Below are positions 7,508-15,082 of a DNA stretch of 15,902 nucleotides, piece by piece (within the stretch, counting starts at the first letter, position 1; each line of letters begins with the position of its first letter). The stretch lies in assembly GCA_947631485.1 (NCBI GenBank), contig CANRLJ010000003.1, positions 1-15,902 of the forward strand, in the 5' to 3' direction. Position numbers and translations under genes: made by a program. A model generated the notes under the pieces. It did not search any database, was not told the origin of the DNA, and saw nothing but the letters and a program-made list of their open reading frames with translations. Origin of the DNA: an uncultured Clostridia bacterium (GTDB lineage Bacteria > Bacillota > Clostridia > Christensenellales > UBA1242).

Positions 7508-8615
7508 ATGATTATTGATGTTCAGAGAGAAAAATTAAACAAATTGAAGGAAGATTTTGCCTTCATAAAGGACTGTCTTTGACCCGGCTGGGCTTGAAGA
7601 GAAACTTGAAGAATACAAAAAGATACAACTTTCGGACGGTTTTTTTAATGACGCAAGAAAGGTTTCAAAAATTGGGCGCGAAGTCAAACTTTGCGAATAT
7701 AAACTCGAAAAAATTGACACTCTGCAAAAAATGATTGACAACTGCGATGCAAGTGTGGAATTGCTTTCAGAACTTGATGACCAAGGCATTTTTGACGAAC
7801 TTAATGAAACACTGTCACAACTTGAAGAGAGCATCGAAAATGCCAAACTTGAAACACTTTTGTCCGGAAAATACGACAACTACAATGCAATCATGACCTT
7901 GCACGCTGGTGCTGGCGGAACTGAAGCGCAGGATTGGACGGACATGCTTTACAGGATGTATTCGATGTATGCCGAAAAGTGTGGTTATAAACTGAAGGTT
8001 TTGGACGTTTTAGACGGCGAAGATGCCGGTTTGAAATCCATTTCCTTCTTGGTTTCTGGGGAATATGCCTATGGCTATTTAAAGGCGGAAAAAGGGGTTC
8101 ACAGGTTGGTGAGAATCTCTCCTTTTGACGCAAACGCCAGAAGACATACAAGTTTTGCCAGCGTGGAGGTTATGCCAGAAATTGAGGAAGCGCCAGACAT
8201 TGTCATAAGGCCAGAGGATTTGAAAATTGACACCTACAGAAGTTCTGGTGCAGGTGGCCAACATGTGAACAAAACAGAATCCGCAATAAGAATCACGCAT
8301 ATTCCAAGTGGCATCATTGTGGCATGCCAGACTGAGCGCTCGCAGGTGCAAAACAGAGAAACAGCAATGAAAATGTTGTATTCCAAACTTGTTGAGAAAC
8401 AAGAACTGGAAGAGTTGGAGAAACTTGCCTCAATACGCGGCGATGTCAAAAAGATTGAGTGGGGAAGCCAAATTCGCTCATATGTTTTTTGCCCATACAC
8501 TCTTGTCAAAGACCATCGAACAAATTTTGAGGACAGTGATGTGCAGTCGGTTATGAACGGCAATATTCAAGGGTTTATCAATGAATATCTTAAAAGGACA
8601 AGTGTAAAAGCATGA
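7508..8615 (+). CDS. prfB: Peptide chain release factor 2 (programmed +1 frameshift)
   Basis: RF2 recognises UAA and UGA in the ribosomal A site and triggers peptide release. The gene is in two frames. A 24-codon leader frame from ATG 7508 ends at CTT TGA (7577-7582), and reading resumes one base on at GAC 7581. The joined product is 368 residues, matching RF2. The stop-reading SPF tripeptide falls at residues 204-206 and the catalytic GGQ at 249-251, almost exactly where E. coli RF2 has them. The post-shift text (DPAGLEEKLEEY) also matches the family. RF2 is autoregulated: scarce RF2 lets ribosomes pause at UGA and shift. Taking the ATG at 7731 as the start would lose 74 residues. Its 3' end overlaps tsaD by four bases (ATGA), so the two are translationally coupled. 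Confidence 0.96.
7568..7583 (+). promoter_or_regulatory. RF2 recoding (+1 frameshift) site
   Basis: The slippery CTT and in-frame TGA followed by C (CTTTGAC, 7577-7583) is the canonical RF2 shift site. An internal Shine-Dalgarno-like AAAGGA (7568-7572 region) lies at the same codon position as AGGGGG in E. coli, separated from CTT by TGT. It is weaker than the classic version. Confidence 0.93.
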
Positions 8616-9670
8616 GATATGAAGATTTGGCAAAAGAAAAGTTTGAGAAGTTAAGGACAAAAAAAGATGTTCTTATTCTTTCTGTGGAAAGTTCTTGCGA
8701 TGAAACCTCCATTGCACTTGTTGAAAACGGAAGAAAGGTGCTTTCAAATGTCATCTCTTCACAGATTGAAATTCACAAACTTTATGGCGGTGTTGTGCCT
8801 GAAATTGCTTCAAGAAATCATATAAAAAACATAACAGGCGTGCTTGATGAGGCGCTTGCCAACTCAGGAAAATCTTTGCGTGATGTTGATGCCGTGGCTG
8901 TGACATTTGGTGCTGGGCTGATTGGAGCGCTGCTTGTTGGGGTGAACTTTGCAAAGACGCTTGCTTATGCCCTTAAAGTGCCACTTATTGCTGTCAGCCA
9001 TGTTCATGGGCACATCGGGGCAAATTACATTTCACATCCGCAGTTGACACCACCATTTTTGTGTTTGATGGTCAGCGGCGGTCACACGGCAATAGTTGAG
9101 GTTGAGGACTATTGCAAAATAAAACTGCTTGGCTGGACAGTGGATGACAGTGTTGGAGAGTGCTTTGATAAGGTTGCCAGAGTTTTGGGGCTTTCTTATC
9201 CGGGTGGCCCAAACATTGAAAAACTTGCCAAAGAAGGCAAGGAGGAGATTAAATTCAACTATCGTCTGCCATTGAAAGACAGTTACAACTTTTCCTTCAG
9301 TGGACTTAAGACGGCAGTTGTGAACTATGTCCACAACAAAGAACAAAAAAACGAAGAATTTTCAAAGGCTGATGTTGCAAAGTCGTTTCAAAATATTGCC
9401 GTTGAAGAACTTGTAACAAAGACAATGCATGCATGCCGAAATACAGCGGCAAAAAAACTTGTTGTTGCAGGTGGAGTTGGGGCAAATATGGAATTGCGAA
9501 GACAACTTGAAGTTCAGTGCAAGAAAAATCAGATTGAGTTGTTTGCTCCAGATTTAAAATATTGCACCGACAATGCAGCAATGATTGGCTCAATTGCTTA
9601 CTATTATATCAAGGTGGGCAAAGGATTGGCTGACCTAACGCTGACCGCCGTTCCGACAGTGCCAATTTAA
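8612..9670 (+). CDS. tsaD: tRNA N6-adenosine threonylcarbamoyltransferase
   Basis: TsaD (formerly Gcp/YgjD) transfers the threonylcarbamoyl group to A37 of tRNAs that read ANN codons, working with TsaB, TsaC and TsaE, none of which is in the window. The 352-residue product shows the ASKHA-fold start VESSCDET (25-32), KLYGGVVPEIASRNH (56-70), the metal-binding HVHGH (H130 and H134), MVSGGHTAIV and a C-terminal AGGVGANMELR segment. Homologues usually begin within a few residues of the ESSCDE motif, whereas this one has about 20 extra charged residues. No other ATG lies between, so the ATG at 8612 overlapping the prfB stop is the best start. The overlap suggests coupled translation with RF2. Confidence 0.96.
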   Translation: MRYEDLAKEKFEKLRTKKDVLILSVESSCDETSIALVENGRKVLSNVISSQIEIHKLYGGVVPEIASRNHIKNITGVLDEALANSGKSLRDVDAVAVTFGAGLIGALLVGVNFAKTLAYALKVPLIAVSHVHGHIGANYISHPQLTPPFLCLMVSGGHTAIVEVEDYCKIKLLGWTVDDSVGECFDKVARVLGLSYPGGPNIEKLAKEGKEEIKFNYRLPLKDSYNFSFSGLKTAVVNYVHNKEQKNEEFSKADVAKSFQNIAVEELVTKTMHACRNTAAKKLVVAGGVGANMELRRQLEVQCKKNQIELFAPDLKYCTDNAAMIGSIAYYYIKVGKGLADLTLTAVPTVPI

Positions 9671-9709
9671 AAAATATAAAAAAATAAATAAAAAATGCAA
9701 AAATAAATA

Positions 9710-9735
9710 AAAAAATAATAAAAAAATTATTTTTT
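9710..9735 (+). terminator. Possible A/T-only terminator after tsaD
   Basis: AAAAAATAAT (9710-9719) and ATTATTTTTT (9726-9735) form a perfect 10-bp A-T stem with an AAAAAA loop. The T-run is part of the stem and no G-C pair is present, so its strength is doubtful. The symmetry would let it act on both strands. Confidence 0.4.
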
Positions 9736-9741
9736 GGCAAT

Positions 9742-9785
9742 AAAATTGATATTTTTTGATTTTTTTAATAATTTTTATCAATTTT
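9742..9785 (+). repeat. Inverted repeat just before the U32 gene
   Basis: AAAATTGATA (9742-9751) is repeated inverted as TATCAATTTT (9776-9785), with 24 bases between. The right arm touches the ribosome site AGGGAG (9786-9791). It could be an operator for a dimeric regulator, a leader hairpin, or chance in AT-rich DNA. Confidence 0.45.
9746..9774 (+). promoter_or_regulatory. Tentative promoter of the U32 gene
   Basis: TTGATA (9746-9751), a 17-base spacer and TAATTT (9769-9774) give a moderate match, and the implied start near 9781 fits the short leaders seen elsewhere here. The region is so A/T-rich that other choices are possible. Confidence 0.3.
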
Positions 9786-9797
9786 AGGGAGAATTTT

Positions 9798-10985
9798 ATG
9801 GAATTATTAGCACCAGCAGGAAATTATGAAAAATTTTTGACAGCCCTTCATTTTGGAGCGGATGCGTTTTATCTTGCAGGAGGCAGATTTGGGCTTAGAG
9901 CGTTTGCCGGCAATTTTTCAAATGAAGAAATTGTAAAGGCGACCAATCTTGCACACCAGTGTGGCAAGAAGGTTTATGTGACGCTAAACATCATTGCCAA
10001 AGACAAGGATTTTGATGGATTGGATGAATATTTGAAGTTTTTGTTGAAGGCAAAGGTTGATGCTGTTATTGTTGCCGATTTGGGAGTGTTGGAGTTTGTC
10101 AGAAAGCATGCTCCAAAACTTGCCGTTCATGTAAGCACACAGGCAAACATCATCAACAGTTATTCTGCAAAACTTATGGCAAAACTTGGGGCAAAGCGTT
10201 TGATTTTGGCAAGGGAGTTGTCTTTAAGTGAGATTGCCGAAATAAGAAAACAAGTTCCAAAAGAGGTTGAAATCGAGGTTTTTGTGCATGGGGCAATGTG
10301 CATGGCATATTCCGGCAGATGTCTGCTTTCAAACTATCTGACAGGCAGAGACAGCAATCATGGAGAGTGTGTGCAGGCTTGCAGATGGAAATATTATGTC
10401 AGAGAAGTCAGCCGTGACGACGAAATGGAAGTTCAGGAGGACGAAAAGGGCACTTACATATTCAATTCGAAGGATTTGAACATGCTTTCGCACCTTGGCG
10501 AATTGCAAAAAATAGGTGTTGACAGCATAAAGATTGAGGGCAGGATGAAGTCGTCCTATTATGTCGCAACTGTCGTTAATGCATACAGACAGGCGCTTGA
10601 TATGCTTCCAAAGAAGCCTTCAAAGGCTTTGTGTGACGAACTCTTAAAGGCAAGCCACAGACGTTACACAACAGGCTTCTATTATGCAAATGAGCAAAGG
10701 GAGTTTATTGAGGACAGCATGCCGGTGCAGGACAGCGAATTTGTTGCCATTGTCACTCGTGCAGGTGATGGCAAGACGGTTGAACTTGAAATGAGAAACA
10801 AGTTTTCTGTCGGTGAAAAACTTGAAATTTTGTCTCCAAATCCAAAAATTTTCAGAAAAAAGCTTGAAATTTCCAAGATTTTCAACAATGCGGGAAACAG
10901 TGTGGACTGTGCCAAGGTTGTTCAAGAGAGGGTTGTTGTTCCTTGCAAATTGCCTCTTTTGGAGGGCGACATACTTAGAAGATAG
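9798..10985 (+). CDS. Peptidase U32 family protein, TrhP-like tRNA hydroxylation factor
   Basis: This 395-residue protein belongs to the U32 family. Members long annotated as proteases include TrhP (YegQ; YrrN/YrrO in Bacillus), which takes part in 5-hydroxyuridine formation at tRNA position 34. It opens with ELLAPAGNYEKF, typical of the family, and the signature around residues 162-195 reads FVHGAMCMAYSGRCLLSN. Four cysteines (C168, C175, C191, C195) are placed as in iron-sulfur-binding U32 proteins. The C-terminal part (from about residue 310) resembles the small beta-barrel seen in YegQ-type members. The ATG at 9798 has AGGGAG six bases upstream, so an upstream TTG at 9756 in the same frame is not the start. 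It stands alone after the AT-rich gap. The exact subgroup (TrhP versus collagenase-like PrtC) is uncertain. Confidence 0.9.
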   Translation: MELLAPAGNYEKFLTALHFGADAFYLAGGRFGLRAFAGNFSNEEIVKATNLAHQCGKKVYVTLNIIAKDKDFDGLDEYLKFLLKAKVDAVIVADLGVLEFVRKHAPKLAVHVSTQANIINSYSAKLMAKLGAKRLILARELSLSEIAEIRKQVPKEVEIEVFVHGAMCMAYSGRCLLSNYLTGRDSNHGECVQACRWKYYVREVSRDDEMEVQEDEKGTYIFNSKDLNMLSHLGELQKIGVDSIKIEGRMKSSYYVATVVNAYRQALDMLPKKPSKALCDELLKASHRRYTTGFYYANEQREFIEDSMPVQDSEFVAIVTRAGDGKTVELEMRNKFSVGEKLEILSPNPKIFRKKLEISKIFNNAGNSVDCAKVVQERVVVPCKLPLLEGDILRR

Positions 10986-10993
10986 CAAATTTA

Positions 10994-11023
10994 TTGACTT
11001 TTTGTCTTGATGTGTGCTATCAT
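10994..11023 (+). promoter_or_regulatory. Promoter of the small membrane protein gene
   Basis: The -35 is TTGACT (10994-10999), the spacer is 18 bases, and the -10 is TATCAT (11018-11023) with an extended TG at 11015-11016. A start near 11030 would leave a leader of about 13 bases beginning with the ribosome site TAAGGA. Confidence 0.6.
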
Positions 11024-11042
11024 AATCACATAAGGAATTTCA

Positions 11043-11543
11043 ATGGCAAAGATAAATGTAAAAAACATAGAAAATGTTGAAGGCGAATATCATTTGATGT
11101 TTTTTGAAGGAAAAAACATTGTTGAGGCCGCAAAAAATGATTTGCGTTTTGTGTGGTATTCTCTTTTAATCTTTTTGACACTTTTGCTGCTTTTTGTGGT
11201 GTTTTCTGGCTTCAATGAATATTATATTTATTTTGCCATGGCGTATTTGGTTGTGTTTGTTTTGATTTATATCTATTTGAAATTTCAAAAGCGAAAGGGC
11301 ATCAAACAATGCCTGCATGCCGTCAAAAATTCGAGGTCAAACGAGATTGTCGCAAAGCAGGTGGACAAAAGAAAGGCAGGCAAACTTTTTGTCAAGTCGA
11401 TGTCAAACACGATTGACAAATATGAATTGGACGAAAAATATCCTGGATTTTTGAAAAAGGTCATCAGAAGACACAGGCAAGGACGAATTGCCGAAGCCGT
11501 CACCGAATTTGAAAAGATAAACGAAAGCCGCAAGAAAAAATAG
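11043..11543 (+). CDS. Small membrane protein with two helices, unknown function
   Basis: I do not recognise this 166-residue protein. An N-terminal hydrophilic stretch (about 35 residues) precedes two adjacent membrane helices at about 36-55 and 59-80. The loop between them is short, forming a hairpin. The rest is a strongly basic cytoplasmic tail of about 85 residues (FQKRKGIKQ at 81-89, then RRHRQGR and a terminal RKKK). Both ends should be cytoplasmic. The ATG at 11043 has AAGGA about 7 bases upstream and its own promoter. The stop lies inside a terminator loop, so it is a single-gene unit between the U32 gene and alaS. Its basic tail could contact nucleic acid or phospholipid, but nothing in the sequence proves this. 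Confidence 0.8.
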   Translation: MAKINVKNIENVEGEYHLMFFEGKNIVEAAKNDLRFVWYSLLIFLTLLLLFVVFSGFNEYYIYFAMAYLVVFVLIYIYLKFQKRKGIKQCLHAVKNSRSNEIVAKQVDKRKAGKLFVKSMSNTIDKYELDEKYPGFLKKVIRRHRQGRIAEAVTEFEKINESRKKK

Positions 11544-11552
11544 CGGCTTTTT
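11524..11552 (+). terminator. Intrinsic terminator at the end of the small membrane protein gene
   Basis: AAAGCCGC (11524-11531) pairs with GCGGCTTT (11543-11550), followed by further T's. The left arm and loop are still coding, and the TAG stop (11541-11543) sits at the loop/right-arm junction. Confidence 0.83.
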
Positions 11553-11589
11553 CTTTTGATTTATAAAGGTTGAAAGTGGTGCAAATCAC

Positions 11590-11618
11590 TTGTTTTTTTT
11601 ATCGTATTTTGCTATTAT
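11590..11618 (+). promoter_or_regulatory. Promoter of alaS
   Basis: The -35 is TTGTTT (11590-11595), the spacer is 17 bases, and the -10 is TATTAT (11613-11618) with an extended TG at 11610-11611. Two ribosome-like sites follow, AAGGAG (11621) and AAAGGA (11631-11636). The second is at proper distance from ATG 11643. Confidence 0.65.
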
Positions 11619-11642
11619 ATAAGGAGATTAAAAGGACATATT

Positions 11643-13454
11643 ATGAAAACAGACACTGAAATTAAAGAACTTTGGTTTAAATTTTTTGAAAAACATGGCT
11701 TTAAGAGGATTGAAAACGCATCAATTATTCCTGAAAATGACCCAAGCGTCTTGTTTACAACCGCTGGCATGCATCCACTTGTTCCATATCTTCTTGGAGA
11801 AAAACACCCTCAAGGAAATCGCCTTTGCAATGTGCAAAGATGCATAAGAACGGGCGACATAGATGAAGTTGGTGACGATGGACATCTCACATGCTTGGAA
11901 ATGCTTGGAAATTGGTATATGGGAGATTGCCCAAAAGAGGAAATGATAAGACTTTCCTTTGAATTTTTGACCAGCAAAGAGTATCTTGGAATTCCAAAAG
12001 AGCGTCTTGCCACAACCGTGTTTGCTGGCGATGAAACTGCTCCAAGAGATGAAGTTGCATACAACGCTTGGAAAAAATGCGGGATAGAAAATGTCTTCTT
12101 CCTTTCAAAAGAACACAACTGGTGGGGGCTTGCTGCTGGAACAGGACCTTGTGGGCCAGACACAGAGATGTTTTATGACACAGGAAAGCCAAAATGCAGC
12201 GAAAATTGTTCTCCTGCCTGCGATTGCGGAAAATATGTTGAGGTTTGGAACGATGTCTTTATGCAATACAAAGTTGAAAAGGCTGGCGAAAAGGCTGTTC
12301 CACTTTCAAGACCAAACATCGACACGGGCATGGGGCTTGAAAGGGCAGTGCTTGCCCTAAATGGCGACAAGAGTGTGTATGACAGAGGTGTGTTTAAGGA
12401 TGTCATCAACTTCATTGGCACAAAGGCGAAAGTTGCCTACAACGAAAGCAAGTCCGCAACACGCTCTTACAGAATAATCACCGACCACTTGCGTTCTTCG
12501 GTGTTTGTTCTTGGGGATTACAGAGGGGTTGTGCCATCAAATGTCGGGCAGGGCTACATTTTAAGAAGGTTCATCAGGCGTGCCGTCAACTGTGCAAGAA
12601 ACATCGGGCTTGACACCAAATATTTTGCAGATATTGCCGATATTTTCATCAAAAAACATGGCGTGGACTATCCAGACATATTGTCAAAGCAGCAATTCAT
12701 CAAAGACGAACTTGTCAAGGAAGTTGAAAAGTTTTCAAAGGCCATCGAAGAGGGGCATAAGGAGTTTGAAAAAGTCATTGCCGGAATTGAGCGACACAAA
12801 CAATTTGCAAAGGACGAAGTTGTTGAGGACATCATTTCAGGAAAGGCATGTTTCAGACTTTATGACACATTTGGCTTTCCATTTGAACTGACAAAAGAAC
12901 TTGCAAATGAAAGAGGTTATGCTGTTGACGAAGAGGGCTTCAGAAAGGCATTTGAAGAGCATCAAGAAAAAAGCCGAACTGCATCCGCTGGAACATTTAA
13001 GGGTGGTCTTGCGGACAGTTCTTATGAAAGTGCAAAACTGCACACAGCAACACACCTTATCATGGCAGGGCTCAGGAAGATGTTTGGGCCTCAGGTTATG
13101 CAAAAGGGCTCGAACATAACACCAGAAAGGCTGAGACTGGACTTCAATCTCGACCACAAGATGACCCCAGAAGAGATTTCACAACTTGAAAACTTTGTCA
13201 ATGATGCAATTTCAAAGGCAATTCCTGTTTCTTTTGAGGAGTTGTCTCTTGAACAGGCAAAGAAGAGTGGTGCAGTTGGTGTCTTTGAAAACAAGTATGG
13301 AAATGTTGTTAAGGTTTACACAATAGGCGATGTTTCAAAGGAGATTTGTGGCGGCCCACATGCAAAAAACACACAAGACTTGCACCATTTGAAGATTGTA
13401 AAAGAGGAAAGTTCGTCAAGCGGAATCAGAAGAATTAAAGCTGTGCTTGATTAA
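11643..13454 (+). CDS. alaS: Alanyl-tRNA synthetase, compact form
   Basis: AlaRS charges tRNA-Ala and tmRNA with alanine after recognising G3-U70. The 603-residue protein starts with the class II catalytic core: VQRCIRTGDIDEVG and LGNW (64-91), GTGPCGPDTE (166-175) and motif 3 DTGMGLERAV (227-236). A cysteine group CSENCSPACDC (185-195) may bind zinc. A helical tRNA-recognition part follows (about 240-440). The editing site is present: HTATH (467-471) and CGGPH (569-573, usually CGGTH). In typical bacterial AlaRS (about 870 residues) a beta-barrel lies before the HxxxH motif and a C-Ala domain follows the editing domain. Here FKGG at 452 leads almost directly to HTATH, and the protein ends at the editing domain. 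The ends are clean, with no frameshift or remnant, so this is a naturally short enzyme and not a broken gene. Confidence 0.94.
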   Translation: MKTDTEIKELWFKFFEKHGFKRIENASIIPENDPSVLFTTAGMHPLVPYLLGEKHPQGNRLCNVQRCIRTGDIDEVGDDGHLTCLEMLGNWYMGDCPKEEMIRLSFEFLTSKEYLGIPKERLATTVFAGDETAPRDEVAYNAWKKCGIENVFFLSKEHNWWGLAAGTGPCGPDTEMFYDTGKPKCSENCSPACDCGKYVEVWNDVFMQYKVEKAGEKAVPLSRPNIDTGMGLERAVLALNGDKSVYDRGVFKDVINFIGTKAKVAYNESKSATRSYRIITDHLRSSVFVLGDYRGVVPSNVGQGYILRRFIRRAVNCARNIGLDTKYFADIADIFIKKHGVDYPDILSKQQFIKDELVKEVEKFSKAIEEGHKEFEKVIAGIERHKQFAKDEVVEDIISGKACFRLYDTFGFPFELTKELANERGYAVDEEGFRKAFEEHQEKSRTASAGTFKGGLADSSYESAKLHTATHLIMAGLRKMFGPQVMQKGSNITPERLRLDFNLDHKMTPEEISQLENFVNDAISKAIPVSFEELSLEQAKKSGAVGVFENKYGNVVKVYTIGDVSKEICGGPHAKNTQDLHHLKIVKEESSSSGIRRIKAVLD

Positions 13455-13470
13455 ATATAGCCCGCACAGA

Positions 13471-13499
13471 TTGACAAACATTGCGCTTTATGGTAAAAT
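13471..13499 (+). promoter_or_regulatory. Promoter of the DUF4097-like gene
   Basis: The -35 is a consensus TTGACA (13471-13476), the spacer is 17 bases, and the -10 is TAAAAT (13494-13499) with an extended TG at 13491-13492. The expected start near 13506 leaves a leader of about 20 bases with AAAGGAG (13513-13519). Confidence 0.75.
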
Positions 13500-13525
13500 A
13501 TATCTATGATTAAAAGGAGATTGTT

Positions 13526-15073
13526 ATGGCGTCTGGTCAAATAAAAAAAGGTTTTTTCTTCTATTTTGGCATGTTTGTTCTGCTTCTTCTTACGGTGTTT
13601 TTGATTTGCCTTGTGATTATGATTTTCAATCCAGGAAAGACAATTCTTTGGATGAAGTATTTCACAGGAAATGAAACATATGTGGTCGCAAAAACCACAG
13701 ACACCATCGAACAACCAATCGATTGGTCCGCTGTTTCAACCATAACAATAAACGCACCATCCTATGCAAAGGTCACAATTGACTACACACAAACAAAAAA
13801 TGTTGCTGGCAGCAAAAAGTCTGATTCGGGATTGTATATAAAAAACCATGCAAAAGGTTTTCAGGGTGCAGCAAATGCCGTTAATTTTGGCTATGAAGCC
13901 ACTTTAACTCCAGACGCAAAGTTCACTCTCACAGTTTCAGAACCAAACGGATTTTTGTTCTTTTCAAAGGACCTTGAAATTGTAATTCACTCAAGTGCAT
14001 ATCCAAATCAACCCGTAAACTTCAATGGCAAAAGCATTGTCATCAATGGCGGAAGTGGAGATGTTGTTGTTGGAAGAAGATTGAACACAAATGACAAACA
14101 AGTCACACTCAGTTCTCTTTATGTAAACACAACAAGCGGAGATGTCCTCTTGGACAGCAGTTTTGACACAACCTCTGATGCTGCGTTGGTTGGACAAATC
14201 AACATTGAGGGAAAGGAAAATTTGGGAGCATTGTTTATCTCCACAAATTCCGGAAGCATTTCTGCAAACCAAATCGTTGATGGTGGCAAGGGGCTTGCAT
14301 TAAAGAAAAATGCAACTTTCAAGACAAACAAGGGCGACATAAGGCTTGGCAGAGTGATTGCAGATGGAACAAGTTTGCAGTTTGAGTGCAAAACAGGAAC
14401 AATTGTAAGCAGTTATATGAGAGCATCAAGCATTTCAGTAAAGTGCACACACGGAAACTATAACATAAACAAAGTTGAGGGCAATCTGTCCTTTGCAGAA
14501 TCAGCAGAAACAATCATCTCACCAAACATCATAATTCAAGAAATCACAGGAAACTTCCTTATTGGAACAGAACTTGCAAAGGCAAACCCAGATGTCACCA
14601 TCGGAAAAGTTGGCGGATTTTCTGCAATTTGTGATAAAGGAAACCTGTCGGTTGGAGAAGCATCTGGCGCTGTTACCATCACAGGAAACAGCACAAACAT
14701 CTCTTTGAACTTGGCCGCAGGAAACACACAGGATGTCAAAATCACAAATGGCAGCGGCTCAACAAAAGTGGGCATCAAGAGTCAAGGTGCTGTCGGAAAT
14801 ATTTCTGTCACAAGCAGAAGTGGGGTCACCTTTACATTTACAACACAAGCTCAATTTAAAGCAGTGTCATACAAATATGATGCGGAAAACTTGGTGGACC
14901 ACAAGGGTCAACAATTTGAAGCAAATGATTCAAACATCAATGTTACAGGTTTTGACCACTGGACAGGAAACAAGTGTCCATTTATAAATGGAGGCTATAG
15001 CGGTTCGTCGGAAAATGTGACCGTCATCACCGGCGGAAAAGTCACATTTACTCTTGTTAAGAGTTTTGACTAA
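13526..15073 (+). CDS. Membrane-anchored beta-repeat protein, DUF4097-like (putative adhesin)
   Basis: This 515-residue protein has a short basic N-terminus (QIKKG), one membrane helix at about 9-34 and then a large Thr/Ser/Asn/Gly-rich part of short beta strands. This looks like a signal anchor with the bulk outside the cell. From about residue 190 a loose repeat recurs roughly every 20-30 residues, with a turn of the type TxSGDVxL, TNSGSISA, TNKGDIRL, CKTGTIVS or CDKGNLSV, as in the right-handed beta-helix of DUF4097 proteins. Cysteines are few. The ATG at 13526 has a good ribosome site. It is preceded by its own strong promoter and followed by a terminator, so it is largely a single unit. 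The function is not known: adhesin, envelope-stress sensor or regulatory protein are all possible, since DUF4097 genes often neighbour membrane regulators, none of which is seen here. Confidence 0.78.
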   Translation: MASGQIKKGFFFYFGMFVLLLLTVFLICLVIMIFNPGKTILWMKYFTGNETYVVAKTTDTIEQPIDWSAVSTITINAPSYAKVTIDYTQTKNVAGSKKSDSGLYIKNHAKGFQGAANAVNFGYEATLTPDAKFTLTVSEPNGFLFFSKDLEIVIHSSAYPNQPVNFNGKSIVINGGSGDVVVGRRLNTNDKQVTLSSLYVNTTSGDVLLDSSFDTTSDAALVGQINIEGKENLGALFISTNSGSISANQIVDGGKGLALKKNATFKTNKGDIRLGRVIADGTSLQFECKTGTIVSSYMRASSISVKCTHGNYNINKVEGNLSFAESAETIISPNIIIQEITGNFLIGTELAKANPDVTIGKVGGFSAICDKGNLSVGEASGAVTITGNSTNISLNLAAGNTQDVKITNGSGSTKVGIKSQGAVGNISVTSRSGVTFTFTTQAQFKAVSYKYDAENLVDHKGQQFEANDSNINVTGFDHWTGNKCPFINGGYSGSSENVTVITGGKVTFTLVKSFD

Positions 15074-15082
15074 GATTTAAGT

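Noticed and set aside
7731..8615. prfB starting at ATG 7731
   Set aside because: RF2 length and the SPF and GGQ positions need the upstream leader frame joined by the CTT TGA C frameshift.
9756..9797. Upstream TTG start for the U32 gene
   Set aside because: It adds 14 low-complexity residues encoded by the AT-rich gap and has no ribosome site, while ATG 9798 has AGGAG-like AGGGAG at ideal spacing and matches the family N-terminus.
9671..9797. AT-rich gap as a replication origin
   Set aside because: I see no DnaA boxes (TTATNCACA type) and no dnaA, dnaN or gidA neighbours.
13440..13525. alaS as a gene broken at its 3' end, with remnants downstream
   Set aside because: The missing internal beta-barrel also marks a short class, the stop is followed directly by a new promoter, and no C-Ala-like residues occur in any frame downstream.
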